In this document: piece after piece, positions 35,046 to 46,255 of the stretch | Position numbering within the stretch: the stretch's first letter is position 1 | How the letters are laid out: each line of letters starts with the position of its first letter | NCBI GenBank assembly: GCA_014529385.2 | Contig: CM043970.1 | Coordinates: 46,591,279-46,655,278, forward strand | Length of the DNA: 64,000 nucleotides | From: Adiantum capillus-veneris | Lineage: Eukaryota; Streptophyta; Polypodiopsida; Polypodiales; Pteridaceae | Direction: 5' to 3' | Position numbers and translations under genes: made by a program | The notes under the pieces: model-generated | What the model was told of the DNA's origin: nothing | Database searches by the model: none | The model's input: only the letters and a program-made list of their open reading frames with translations

Positions 35046-35166
35046 ACCCTTTTCAGTATAAGATGCTTACACTCCAAACTAGAAGGAGAGGCTACCCACG
35101 TGACTCATTGTTTTGCCAAGCTTTTCATGCTACACGAGTTGTAAGCATCTTACACTGAAAAGGGTA
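35045..35166. repeat. 27-bp inverted repeat with a 68-base spacer
   Basis: 35045-35071 and 35140-35166 are inverted copies with one mismatch (TACCCTTTTCAGT...TTACA). Compared with the other copy of the flanking repeat (44776), the unit starts exactly where the two diverge, which fits insertion of a small foldback element. No clear target duplication is seen. Confidence 0.7.
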
Positions 35167-35171
35167 AATAA

Positions 35172-35368
35172 CGCAGGATGTTAATGTTGCTAATATTAAG
35201 CACTTGAAAGCAAACGCCACCTCAAAACGCGCAGCGATTAGGGCAATAAAAACAAGTTAAAAAGTGATGAAATCACGAGGCTTGCGACTAAAGCATGATG
35301 CCTCCCAAGATGAGAACCCCGCAACCAAAACACTAAATTAGACATGCTCTCTCTCTCTCTCTCTCTCA

Positions 35369-35446
<78 letters not shown>

Positions 35447-36757
35447 GTGTGTGTGTGCTATGAGTGTCAAGTCTAGAATTGCATTCAAACTAAATGGATT
35501 TTCTAAACATTTAGGATAAATAAGGAGAGTTACAAAGTTCTGAAGGACAAGATGCAGATATAGATGATGCCAGTAAGGAGATCTACTTGCAAGTTGCAAA
35601 CACGGCATGTTTGGGGAGGTACCAACATGCTGAGATTGAAGGGATTTGTGAGGGTTTACAGGCAACCATGGAGCTACGAGCACTGCGAGTCGCAACAAAA
35701 CGAGAAGGATGACAACACATAGACCCCGCTTACACTCCCTCGTCCCTACAATCATGGGGAAAATGCTGATTTTGCATATAGACCATCTTAAAGACATGCC
35801 CCAGACAAGGGAATACATCTGTGTACACTCTATAATCCTGGAGTTCAAAGGCCAATTTTGCATACAATGCATCCTAATGACATGCCCTACAAAAAGGTAT
35901 ACATCATATCATTGAGTGCAAGAGGAAGCGCAATACTAAATTGGAAGCAATGCATGATTTGATCCGAGTCAAGTACCATGTATGAGTGCTTGCCTTCTTG
36001 CATGTTATGATGTGCGCCACACCCAGCCGACACAAGTCCACCTAAGCCTTGCTTTGTCTATCTCTCTCCGCCTCGTCTTCCTCTTCTTTTGCAATGTTGC
36101 AGGTCACCCCTGAGCAACAGCAACTTCCATCTTCTCACCTATGGTTGACAGCATATTTCGACCCAAATCAACGCTCCATATCATATTCTTGCTCTCTCTC
36201 CTCTTGAGCTATGGGCTTCTCTTCTTCAAGAGAAATATATTCCCTCCTCATGATCCCCTATGTGAAGCAATTCACACTGTGAAGGAGATGGAGTAGTCGC
36301 AAAAGTGTATGTTTTGCGCCTCTGTACTCGCAAAGGTGGTCCAACCATCCAACATAGGGGGCAAGTTCATGAGAAAGGTAAGGGAAGAGCTGGTGAGCAC
36401 AAGGCTCTGCTAAAGACGGAAGCTCACTCTCAAGTGGAAGATAGGTAAAGGATGATGCTCTTGGTGCACAGGGGAGGGATATTGATGTTGGAGTGGATAT
36501 ATTTTCTGCACACGTGATCATATAAGAAGATGTAGGTTTCGATTTCATAATTTGAAGGCCATTGGCTTTTATATTTAGTATACGGATATTTGTCTCCTTT
36601 CCATGATTGAGTCCATGTGGAAATATTTGAAAGTAGACGAAGTCTTCCTATCTCCATCATCCCCTCTGCACCTTTGCGGCCAGACATGGCGTCTCTCTCA
36701 ACCTCCTCCCAACTTCGCCCCTGCTAGTGTTATGCTCCATTACCCCCCTAGCTGCGC

Positions 36758-36834
<77 letters not shown>

Positions 36835-37106
36835 TGCCTTCGCTCGCAGACGAGCAAGCCTTTCCTCTCCTTTGCTTGCCTTGCACCAAAACCAAAGCTA
36901 GCCATGGCGATGGTGGGCTCCGAGTTGCTTGTTGTGTGCCATGCCTTGCTTCATTGCGAACCACCCCCTTCGCGTCCCATTGTCCCACTCCCACAACAAA
37001 ACACTCTCTGTCGTGCACCATGCCTTGCTTCAATGCGACCCACCCCCTTCGCGTCAGACTTGAAGCAAAAATGTCTGCGCTCATCAACACGAGAAGAAAG
37101 AAAGTC

Positions 37107-37157
<51 letters not shown>

Positions 37158-37588
37158 TTTTCTTTCTATTCAACCCAACGGATCTTGCACGATTCTCGTT
37201 AATGAGACAAAAAAAAGATTGGTGCCAGCTTGCTTGTCTCTGTAATGAGTACTTTTAGCTCTGTAAACCAACCTCACCCTTTGTAATGAGTACCTTTTAT
37301 CGTTGCCCATGCATTTTTAAAAAAATAAGCTTACTCTTTTTCATTAGCAATAAAGCTCTATCTTTATAATGAGTGTATGCTAGGCAACCAACCAATAAAA
37401 AAAATGTACATTTTTTTAAACAACTTCTCCGAAAAAGGGAACACATCACTATTGCCTCTTAGCCCTTTGGGCAGGCCAAAAACGCAGGAGCAGTCGTAAA
37501 GAGCAATCGCAAGATTTGACTGAAGGCAGCCAGGTACTTACACGTCCCTCTGTCTGTGTGTGTGTGCGCGCGCGTGTGTGTGTGTGTG

Positions 37589-37624
<36 letters not shown>

Positions 37625-38353
37625 GATTCGAAAGAGCCAGTGGCTATCATGAAGTGCCGTCTACACTCACAATACACACCAATGTCTTTGCGAGTTCGGC
37701 TTGTCACTCGACAAAGCGCGTCCCTACTTTCTCTCATGATACAATATGTAGCCAATCCTTTCCTACTGCCCCTCTCCAAGATGTTGAATTTATTGTATCC
37801 CTTCCTTATGTACCGTCCTTATTGAAAATGTCAACGAAGGGGTTACTCAATCGGCATTCGAAGGCAATCAGTTGGCATGTGTAGGAGGTTCCATCGCAAG
37901 GTCTGCCAGGTTGTCTTCGCATGCAGATGCCTTTGGATTCTGATTTGAGTGATGCAGATGTGGAGGGAAAGCTTCTACCAAAGATCAAGGTGACATGCAT
38001 TACCCTTCTTCCTGGTACAAAGGGTAATACTGACTACACCGTGGGTCTTCACACCCTCAAGGCGTCCAACTATTTGTGCGACTAGGCGGAACAACTTGAA
38101 ATGGACTACTCCTGGATTGGATGTAACTTCGAGGTTTTCTGGCTTGACAATTACCCCGCTCGAAGTACTCATTTGTCGTTGGCCGACAGGAGACCTCAAA
38201 GAAATCTTCAAGTTTTGAGGCTGACGTCGATCGCTCATCTAGAGCGGTTGGGGGCTGGGAAGAAGGCCCAAGTCTTGTGTCCCTTTATTTGCACTAGTAC
38301 GGAGAGAGACCACCTTATGGCGATCTGAAAGGGGAAATAGCAGTCGAATATGC

Positions 38354-38424
<71 letters not shown>

Positions 38425-38590
38425 CCTTGTGGCGATTTGAAAGAGGAAATAGCAGTTGAGGAATGATATGTTTTTCAAAATGTTGCAAAGCCTAGAAATA
38501 AGTTCCTGCGATCAATTGGAACTGGAAGTTGGTAGATGGGTCAGACTCTTTTGATGTGCCTCGGTTGGTTCATACTCTTTTGTCGTGTAG
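35172..38590. other. gene-poor stretch with several long microsatellites
   Basis: No gene is recognised. Simple repeats: (CT)n then (CA)n at 35347-35443; (CT)n at 36760-36831; (GA)n at 37111-37153; (GT)n then (GA)n at 37554-37622; (GA)n at 38357-38421. The last is flanked by two copies of a 36-bp segment (38311-38346 and 38425-38460). A 40-bp direct repeat occurs near 36939 and 37016. Frames crossing these tracts are low-complexity. Confidence 0.55.
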
Positions 38591-38598
38591 ATTGCCGT

Positions 38599-38854
38599 CA
38601 GCGTAACCGCGAAACGTTTCAAGGCCGAAACGTTTCACCCTGAAACGCGACGTTTCACCACGAAACGTTTCAGTCCAAAATGAGAGCACAGTGAAACGTG
38701 AGATCGAAACGTGCGTTTACCGACTTTGAAACTAAAACTATGGTAACTTGCTGTGAATGAAACGGCTTGTGTTTCACTTGGTGAGCGAAACGTTTAAAGG
38801 CCCGAAACGTTTCACCTGTCCTTACCCGCCGAAACGCGTTTCATGGTGACGCTA
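38599..38854. mobile_element. hAT-type MITE with palindromic GAAACGTTTC motifs
   Basis: 256-bp non-autonomous DNA transposon. Ends are CAGCGTAACC and, read inward from the other side, TAGCGTCACC, which fit the YARNG start of hAT inverted repeats. The 8-bp ATTGCCGT is duplicated exactly at 38591-38598 and 38855-38862, the size made by hAT transposases. Inside are perfect palindromes GAAACGTTTC at 38611, 38627, 38662 and 38804, plus GAAACGCGTTTC at 38831 and several single GAAACG copies. Subterminal repeats of this kind are the usual hAT transposase binding sites. It encodes nothing. Confidence 0.87.
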
Positions 38855-38862
38855 ATTGCCGT

Positions 38863-40430
38863 ACGGCTGGTTGTGGCAGCTCAGAATCTTTGGATTTTGA
38901 GGCTAGAGGATATCCACCACCTTGAAGAGATAGGCAACAAGCCCTACAGTACGTAAGTCACCATCTGCACCCGTCGCATCTAGCCCTCACCATCATCATA
39001 CGTTCATTCCCATCTATACTTATACCGGCCATGCTAGCTTGGCGCCCAACAGGCCTCCATCACGCGTGCAGCAGCTCGTCGATTGCTTGAATATTTGTGC
39101 GGCAAGAGCTTATAGTGGTTCAAGGAAGCTTTAGATCAGGCCGACGTTGGGCTTCAAGAAGTTGGTCGACTGCCTGAATATCTCCGCAACAGGACTTGCT
39201 GCACTGTGCGGCACTGGCCAAACCAAATCAGGCCTATATCACTGAACGACTGCATATCATCTTCCAAATAGGTGCTTGAGCAAAACTTCTTTTTTAGTAT
39301 AGCGTTTTTCTATGAAATCGGCTCTTAGCTCCGTGATGCTTTAGAAGCTATTTTTGGATGACCTCTGAATGATTGCTGGTCTGTACTATGTAGAGGAGTG
39401 ATGGCGAGTGGTGTGATGTGAACGGGGTGCATGATGTATAGGCTCATGTTTTGTATAATCGAAACTCCCTCCGTCTTGAAACCACGCACAAAGATTTTGT
39501 TCTCTGCACAGTGACCATGGTGGTACCTCGTGTAAAGCTGGGAAAAGTGTGTAAGGGCCACCTCACAAGGTCAAGCCCACAAGTGACCCGGCTCAGGCCC
39601 CTCAATATAAATAGAGACATAGTATCCCACACATACCTAACAGGTATCTCGTGTACGAGGCGAGCCCATGTCTCCAATGTAGCATAAGATGCCGCGTGTA
39701 TGTGACACAGCTTAAACGTACTGGATTCGACAACAAGATATAGTATAGCATGTACTAACACACCCAAGCCTCATAAAAACATTACCGGGCTGCTCTATCC
39801 TGTGTCAAGTAACAAGAACAGTCGACTGATAAATGTAGAAATTATTGAACATAGTAGTGGAATGAATTTTCGGATGCTATTTATTTTATAAAAAAACTAA
39901 TGTCTTGTTAGTTTTCCATCAACGATAGTTTTTTTTGGATTCAATAACAGGATATACTTTAATATCTACTCACACAACCAAGTCTCATAAAAACATGAGC
40001 AGAGCAACTCCATCCCCTGTCCAAGAAGCAAGAACAATCAAGTGATAAATGTAGAAGTCACTGTATATGAGACTAAAATGGAAGTCCTAATGCTATCTAC
40101 TTTATTTTGTAGAAAAACTAATGCAACACACATAAATATACAAATTCCAAATGATGAAAGGTATCCCTCCAACACTGGAGGAGAAGCATTGGTGTCCCTC
40201 CAACACTGGAGGTGAAGAAAGGTGACCGGGAATGGCACGTTCCCTTTGGTTTATAAAACTTGGGTGAGGACGGTGCCACCTCCCCACCATACTTGCGTAT
40301 GGCTTTTTCTTTTTTTTATGAGCATTGGCATGTGAGCACGTATTGCATTTCCTGCATCATTGAAAAACCAAACCACAATTAAGAAAATCTAATGGATAGG
40401 ATGTTTCATATTGTAATTAATGCTTTTAGA
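38863..40430. other. gene-free stretch with a diverged direct repeat
   Basis: No gene is recognised. About 39723-39902 and 39937-40125 are diverged direct copies (GGATTC..CAACA or AATAACA at the start, AAACTAATG at the end). A palindromic CCTCCAACACTGGAGG occurs twice near 40166 and 40197. A lone TATAAATAGAGA near 39605 may be from a lost LTR. Confidence 0.5.
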
Positions 40431-40438
40431 TCCCAAAC

Positions 40439-41428
40439 ATGGTGATGGACAAACTCACTCAGAAAAAAAAGAGGCAAGTAGCAAAACAACGAACAAGAAA
40501 AAAGAGGAAAGAGAGTCTGAGTGCCCTTGCAAGTTCGTGGTCTGGAATCGACATTCTATCACGACGTTGGCAAGATCAGTGCATCGCTGCATCCAAAAAC
40601 ATTACAATTTGTGCAAGTTGTGGAACTTCCACATTCTCAAAAACTTGCCTCGGAAAGAAAATACTAGACAATACCAGTGTTAGTCTAGCTAGCATGACAT
40701 TCCTAAATGCTGCCGAGAAGGAAGTAGGATCGATACATTGGTCACGTTGCTCCAGCTGACAGAGACGTCAGGGCCAAAAGCGTAGTACTACTGCTATCAG
40801 ACTATGTCCGACGTATCCTGGAATCCAATCAGCTTCACAATCAACTCCTCAGTATAATTGACATTTCTTTAAACGTCATAAACTCTGCAAACGCTATAAC
40901 ATTCGGCGTACTTGAAAACAGATTCTTGCTTGATGACCCTTTGATCTGCTGGACAAAAGCAGCAAATCTACAGCAACTGTCAAAGCAGCTCGCGTCCTCG
41001 CGCTTATTAGACATTTTGGCCTACAACTTACTCCATAATCCAGTTATCAAGATGTATGAGACTGTGGCAGGGCAACCCCACAAAAAACCACTTTGTGTGT
41101 GCTGACACCAGATGCTGTAACGTCAATTATAATAAGCCACTCAAAAACGGAGCCTTTTGCATTGATGGAGGAAGCGGAAGCGCAATGTGAGATGAGCATT
41201 CTTGAAAACACGTACACCACCTCGAGAAGATGGCCTATACCAGAACAGACTCACGACTTTGGCTCAGTAAAGCTCCGTGAGGGCTCATGCCTCATTGAGC
41301 GTACGACAATCTTCAGGCACAATGGAATGCCTGCTAGCCACTCAGAGGCCAGAGACGTGACAATAGAAAAAGCTGTATTCCCTTTTTTATTCCCGTTCGG
41401 ACGCAGAAACTATGAAGGAGACACCTGA
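40439..41428 (+). pseudogene. Helitron protein, N-terminal remains
   Basis: 40439-40759 is a 106-aa frame starting MVMDKLTQKKKRQ, very basic, with CASCGTSTFSKTC. 41093-41428 is a 111-aa frame with DAVTSIIISHSKTEPFALM and AVFPFLFPFGRRNYEGDT. The last part is the typical LFPxGxG-type end of the Helitron_like_N region before Rep (FPFLFPFGRRNYEGDT). Frames between are broken. Confidence 0.6.
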
Positions 41429-41652
41429 TTTAGTGACTACATCAAGATGAGGATCAGCATGCTGTTCTCCGTGTATACCTTGTACAAGCCATACCTACTC
41501 ATCATGTACCAACTCAAGAGAGCAATCATGATTTCCAATTCTACAAACACGACGATGTTGCAGCGTGACATAGACGCGTATAAAAGAAGCACAAGAATGC
41601 ATCCAACCAAGATGCAGTAAGAAACATTATAAGATACAAGCTTCCGTCGACA

Positions 41653-42380
41653 ATGCTCGGCTCTCCATCATGGCATCGAAAGAACCTCAAAGATCTCATC
41701 GCAATGGTTGACTTGTGGGGTGTACCCGATCTGTTCTTGACATTTACAACGGACGAAGTCACAGAAAGCAGGTGGAACGAAATTACAGTAATCGAGAATA
41801 CCACTCATTCATTCAATGGAAGCTACACATGGAAAGATTGTATGTTGAGTGTGCCGTGTTGTTCCACAAGCGTCTGCATATCTTCTTGAACAACCATATT
41901 TTTGGGAGGAGTAAAGTTCTGGGCGAAATAGAGCATCATCTTTTAAGGTACGAGATACAAAACCGAGGATCGTTGCATGCTCATCTGATTTTGTGGGTTT
42001 CCCGAGGCGACATTGAATCGTGTAGCAGATGAAATAGCGGCGTACATACTTGACCCACGGCAGCCTCCTTTGAATTTCTCAAACCATTTATATTATCTCG
42101 TCACAAGAAAACAAATTCACAGATGCAAGTCCACCTGTAGGGTAATGGGCCAACACTCTGCATGCAAATATGGCTTTCCATTCAGTCCTCAACTATCATC
42201 CAAGCCTGTAATGGACCCATAAACATCAAGATGGTTGTACTATCGGTCCGGAGATGAACACCGTAACGTAGTTCCCTACCACCTGACAATCTTGTTGATG
42301 TGGGGAGCGCACATGAACATCCAAGGTGTGACCAACTCATCTATATCTCACTACCTGCTAAAGTACGCAATGAAGACATA
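41653..42380 (+). pseudogene. Helitron Rep (HUH nuclease) remains
   Basis: Pieces in changing frames give PDLFLTFTTDEVTESRW, then HLLRYEIQNRGSLHAHLILWV with the two-His HUH motif (HAH at 41976-41984). Next are the Cys/His segment HRCKSTCRVMGQHSACKYGFP (42110-42180) and VPYHLTILLMWGAHMN, and finally ISHYLLKYAMK with the paired tyrosines at 42352 and 42364 that act in rolling-circle cleavage. All key residues can still be recognised, but frameshifts and stops make it inactive. Confidence 0.82.
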
Positions 42381-42384
42381 GCCA

Positions 42385-42850
42385 ATGGGTCCATTGAACC
42401 TATCAGAGGAGAACGCAGTGAGGCTCAGCCTGAATGGATTAGACAAGGTCAAGCTCCGCGTAATTGCAGCATCAATAATGTCCAAGCCAATTTCAGCAAC
42501 AGAGGCAGCACTCAATTGCTTGCAAATTCCGATCATCACAAGAAGCGAAGCCGTGGAATATATCGACTCATCGCCACCTTTATTAAGACAAAGATTGTTA
42601 TCACAGAGCCAAGCGATCGTTATGCATCCAGTCGACTTGTATTGTGCAAGGCCATTGCAGCTAGAGCAATACATGTTCTGCATGTACCACAAAAATTTTA
42701 AGATCGAGAACAACACCACAGGATCTAAGAAGAGCCAGATGTACTATGCCTACAACAACTCAGTACTAGAAAATCACCGGCTAGTACGATTCACTGAATA
42801 CCACCCTGGCCACCAACCGGAGGGCTTCTTCTTCAACATACTGCTATAGA
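42385..42850 (+). pseudogene. Helitron segment between Rep and helicase
   Basis: 154-aa frame with ISATEAALNCLQIPIITRSE, LYCARP, FKIENNT and LVRFTEYHPGHQPEGFFFNILL, a layout typical of the stretch between Rep and the helicase in Helitrons (the GYRVV-like and F-F-x-LLL-like motifs are altered). No catalytic motif is expected here. Confidence 0.65.
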
Positions 42851-43079
42851 AGCAACATTTAGAACCGAGTCCAATCTGATCTTGCAAGAAAACCCAATGT
42901 CTTGTTACTTTACAGAGTGCAAAATCCGATAGTTAAGAAGAGACGAGGAGGACCTTGAGATGTACATCAACGAGTACACACAACGAACATGATTTTGACC
43001 GAGAACACGAGGCACATTGTGAAACTGATCCACCAGAAGCTCTTCCTGAACCGCGAGAATCCGATTCATTCAAGTCGTC

Positions 43080-43795
43080 TAGAGATGAATGATACCAAGG
43101 AAACTAATAGGCATAACATGTTGCAACTTCTGAAGGAGTTCGCCGATGTCCATAATGAGGCACTCATTCCTGAACAACACAAGATATTCGAAGACACATC
43201 CACCAGAACATCCAACCTCCACATTATCAGGGCGTCCCAGGATCCGAAAAGTCATTCCTCATCAAATACATGACGACCAGGTTTGTACAACAGAACAAGA
43301 CAGTCATATTGATAGCGTCAACTGGTGCAGCTGCATCTCGGCTAAGCAGTGTTGCAAAAACAGTGCACTATCAATTCAAGATAACGGCGGGCTCGAATAA
43401 ACACTATCCAGAATCAATAAATCCAGGGGACGAGAGATTCACATCCATCAAAGAGGCTGATGTTATCATAATGAACGAGATATCAATGCTCACAAGCACA
43501 ACATTCAACATGGTTTATTGCCAACTTGTGAATGTCACAAACGTATCAATTCATGATCCATTTTGCAATAAATTGGTGCTTCTCTTTGGAGACTTCGCAC
43601 AGCTACCGCCCGTTTGTAAGCACCTTGGACCTTTTTGTCATGTATGTACAATTACACAATCGGCACCCTTCAAGCATGACATTGTCCACAAGATGACATT
43701 CTTAGTTTGACACGTAGCGGACCCAATATTCCTCAACTTTCTACATACAATTAGACAAAGAATGCCAACCGAACAAGAGATAACAAGCACGCTTT
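43080..43795 (+). pseudogene. Helitron PIF1-like helicase remains, C-terminally truncated
   Basis: Walker A reads GVPGSEKSFLIKYM at 43231-43272 (Glu where Gly is usual), in a different frame from the next part. Then come VILIASTGAAASRL, DVIIMNEISML (Walker B with Asn for Asp), LLFGDFAQLPPV and VADPIFLNFLHTIRQRMPT. A TGA at 43708 and frame changes break it. The usual C-terminal helicase motifs do not follow; the GIY-YIG frame lies there instead. Confidence 0.8.
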
Positions 43796-43871
43796 CAGAG
43801 TGCATCATAAACAACCACAAATAAAACTTACTTATGCAGTGCAGGGATACAACACAAATATAAAGATCGAA

Positions 43872-44282
43872 ATGGAGGACAATACTCAAGCAACTCAGAC
43901 ACAGGAGGAGACATCGCCGGAGATGCCAGCATCAAAGACACAGCAAGACGAGAAAATCAACTACATAGTCTACTCGATAACCTGCACAAAAAATGGAAGA
44001 AGATACATAGGCGTAACAAAGAACTACGATGCGAGGAGAAAAGCACACAAGAGAAAACCACCAAAAATAATGAGGAAAGACGTTTCAGCATACCAACCTT
44101 TCACTGATAATTTTAGGTTTGATGTTTTGCATACAGCAAATAGCAAAAGTGTAGCTCTCGCATTAGAACAAAAGGAGATCATAGCTCAGCAAGCAACTTC
44201 AACAAAGGGATATAATAATTTAATAGGCCATCCTCCTAATTGTCCAAAGTACTATTGTTTGAAGTATCACAAAAAAATATAG
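43872..44282 (+). CDS. GIY-YIG endonuclease domain protein next to the Helitron helicase
   Basis: 136-aa open frame. The ATG at 43872 is preferred; the frame is open from 43800 (GTG). After an acidic/Gln-rich lead it shows NYIVYSITC, KNGRRYIGVTKNYDARRKAHK and then a helix with ALALEQKEIIAQQ and KGYNNLIG. This is the GIY-YIG fold: IVY for GIY, YIG 11 residues later, the Arg and His of the alpha helix, and a Glu for metal binding. Such domains nick DNA in homing endonucleases, repair enzymes and Penelope-like elements. It overlaps the end of the helicase remains in another frame and, unlike them, is free of stops. A poly(A) signal follows at 44423. Whether it belongs to the Helitron, replaced its helicase end, or landed next to it is open. 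Confidence 0.7.
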   Translation: MEDNTQATQTQEETSPEMPASKTQQDEKINYIVYSITCTKNGRRYIGVTKNYDARRKAHKRKPPKIMRKDVSAYQPFTDNFRFDVLHTANSKSVALALEQKEIIAQQATSTKGYNNLIGHPPNCPKYYCLKYHKKI

Positions 44283-44422
44283 CCCGTAATGTATATCCTC
44301 TTCTGACTTATTTTCTTACAGTGCAAGAATTCATTTTGGAAGTTTTGAGGATCTGTCTGTGCTTTGTTTTCACATTACTCTCTCTCTGTCTCTCTCTCAA
44401 TCAATCGATTGCATTTACAATC

Positions 44423-44428
44423 AATAAA
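44423..44428 (+). promoter_or_regulatory. possible poly(A) signal after the GIY-YIG frame
   Basis: AATAAA about 140 bases after the stop, in a T-rich context. A short CT-rich tract lies just before (44377-44400) and another after (44491-44521). Confidence 0.35.
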
Positions 44429-44487
44429 ATGTTATTTTGAATGCCCGTTTGTAATTGTTTAGCTACATAATGTCTTTGCTTGCAAAT

Positions 44488-44525
<38 letters not shown>

Positions 44526-44664
44526 GTATGAGAAAAAACTTAATTATTGTCAATACCAAGTTAATCTCAGTCAGTATCGATGTCCATCGCTGGAGTCATC
44601 TCAAAAGGTCACACTAGTTTTGTAATTGTCTGAGTTAACTCGCACGACGATCTCTCAGCCCCCG

Positions 44665-44776
44665 TTCAACGAGACTCTTGCTTTTTGCTAAATGAGGTTA
44701 GGGAGTTAAGCCACTTGGCTCAATCCCAACCCTCGATCGGGACTTTAATCCAACGTGCTTGCGTTAACTGCGTTGA
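44665..44776 (+). repeat. dispersed repeat, right copy (flanks the Helitron region)
   Basis: Matches 34932-35045 in the same orientation. It is bracketed by two short related motifs, CTGAGTTAACTCGCACGA near 44629 and CTGCGTTAACTCGCCCGA near 44788. Confidence 0.8.
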
Positions 44777-44944
44777 TTTTGTGATCGTCTGCGTTAACTC
44801 GCCCGAGAGTCACGCTGTCTCATGCCTTTCACCCAAATTTATTTTAAATCTGAGATGGTGATTTGGGTGTCCGCTGCTTGTGAATTTAACAGCAGCGCGT
44901 AAGTTGAGTTTTTGTCATTGGTTTTGAACCTTGGCATTCGTCCG

Positions 44945-46015
44945 TGTTGCATATGCTTGCTTGCACCTTGAAGCCATGTGGACTTATGTGATACCTTCAT
45001 AGCCCTCAAGAAAGCACAAAGTTTTTGATGAGCTTTCTATTCAGAATGTCGTTACTTGGAACACGTTGATTCTAGGATATGTCCAACATGGTTGTGGCAA
45101 GGATGCTTCGGGCTGTTTTATGGAAAGGGAAGCACATAAATTTCTTGATGCGCTTTCTATTCAGAATGCCGTTACTTGGAACACGTTTATTCCAGGATAC
45201 GTCCAACATGGGTGTGGCAAGGATGCTTTGGGATGTTTTAATGCAATGGAAAGGGAAGGCCTATGACCAAATGCAATCGACTATGCTTGGCACCTTGAAG
45301 CCATGTGGCCTTATGCAAGACCTTTGCATGGGCGAGAATTCACGATTAGATCGAGGGCTATTGGAGAGAAACATGCTGTGCTTGCCAATACTTTGGTCGA
45401 TATGTATGTCAAAGTGGTGCCCTTACGTAAGCACATAGAGTTCTTGATAAACTTTCTGTTCAAAATATTGTCTCCGGAATGGGTTGTTTGCATGATATGC
45501 CACAATATGGATGTGGCAAGGAAACTCTGGGCTCTTTTAACCGAATGTGAAGGGAAGGCCTTTTGTCAAAAACACGATCGCCTTTGCTTGCAGCTTGAAG
45601 GCATGTGGTCTTACAAGTTACGAGACCACATGTGAAGGTCTTATTCGAGACCTTCACATGAGTAAAAAAATTCATGATGAGATTAGGGGCTTGTGGAGAA
45701 ACATGTTGCGCTTTGCAATGCTTTGGTTGATATAAATGTTGAATGTGGTGCCCTTATCAAAGCACATAAAGTTCTTGATGAGATTTTTGTTCAAAATGTC
45801 ATCAGAACGCGTTGTTTGCAAAATATGTTCAACATGGCAGTGGCAAGGAAGCTCTCGGTTGTTTTAATCGAATGCGAAGTGCAAGCCTTTGCAATTACAT
45901 GTGCTTGTACCTTGAAGGCATGTGGCCTTATGCAAGACCTTCACATGGGTAGGAGAATTCATAATGAGATTAGTGGCTATGGGGAAAGAGTCTTCTATTT
46001 CGTTCATGTCTATTA
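44945..46015 (+). pseudogene. pentatricopeptide repeat (PPR) pseudogene
   Basis: Frames in several phases give PPR-type pieces: HKVFDELSIQNVVTWNTLILGYVQHG, here cited as VTWNTLILGYVQHG and KVFDELSIQN, then AVTWNTFIPGYVQHGCGKDAL, LANTLVDMYVK, ACTLKACGLMQDLHMGRRIH. The LKACG, LVDMY and WNTLIxGYVQHG motifs are typical of plant PLS-type PPR proteins, which bind organelle RNA. Stops and frameshifts are many and no E or DYW domain remains. A segment of about 100 bp (45024-45122) is repeated at 45142-45243. It is the only trace of a host gene in the window. Confidence 0.8.
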
Positions 46016-46051
46016 GATCGTATTAAACATCTATAGCAAGGCCTACTAAGC

Positions 46052-46207
46052 TGTAAGGTGCAGTGGAAGTGAATGTTGATAGTGCTTAGGATGAGTGCTC
46101 TGAACTTTGCTCAAGGGTTCCTTTTACTTACGGAAGGGAGAGCCTTCCGTTCTTAGAGAGAGAGTGCAAGTGTAATGATTACAAACAAAGTGAATGAAAG
46201 TGCTGAG

Positions 46208-46255
<48 letters not shown>

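Noticed and set aside
38599-38862. GAAACGTTTC cluster as a CRISPR-like or promoter operator array
   Set aside because: Spacing is irregular and the cluster lies exactly within inverted ends with an 8-bp target duplication; the MITE reading explains it better.
39545-39660. TATAAATAGAGA with nearby GC-rich sequence as a host promoter or LTR
   Set aside because: No gene follows and no second LTR copy or TG/CA ends could be found.
44872-44898. Hairpin CGCTGCT...AGCAGCG as a Helitron 3' end
   Set aside because: No CTRR terminus follows within the expected distance, and no TC start was found upstream, so the Helitron borders stay undefined.
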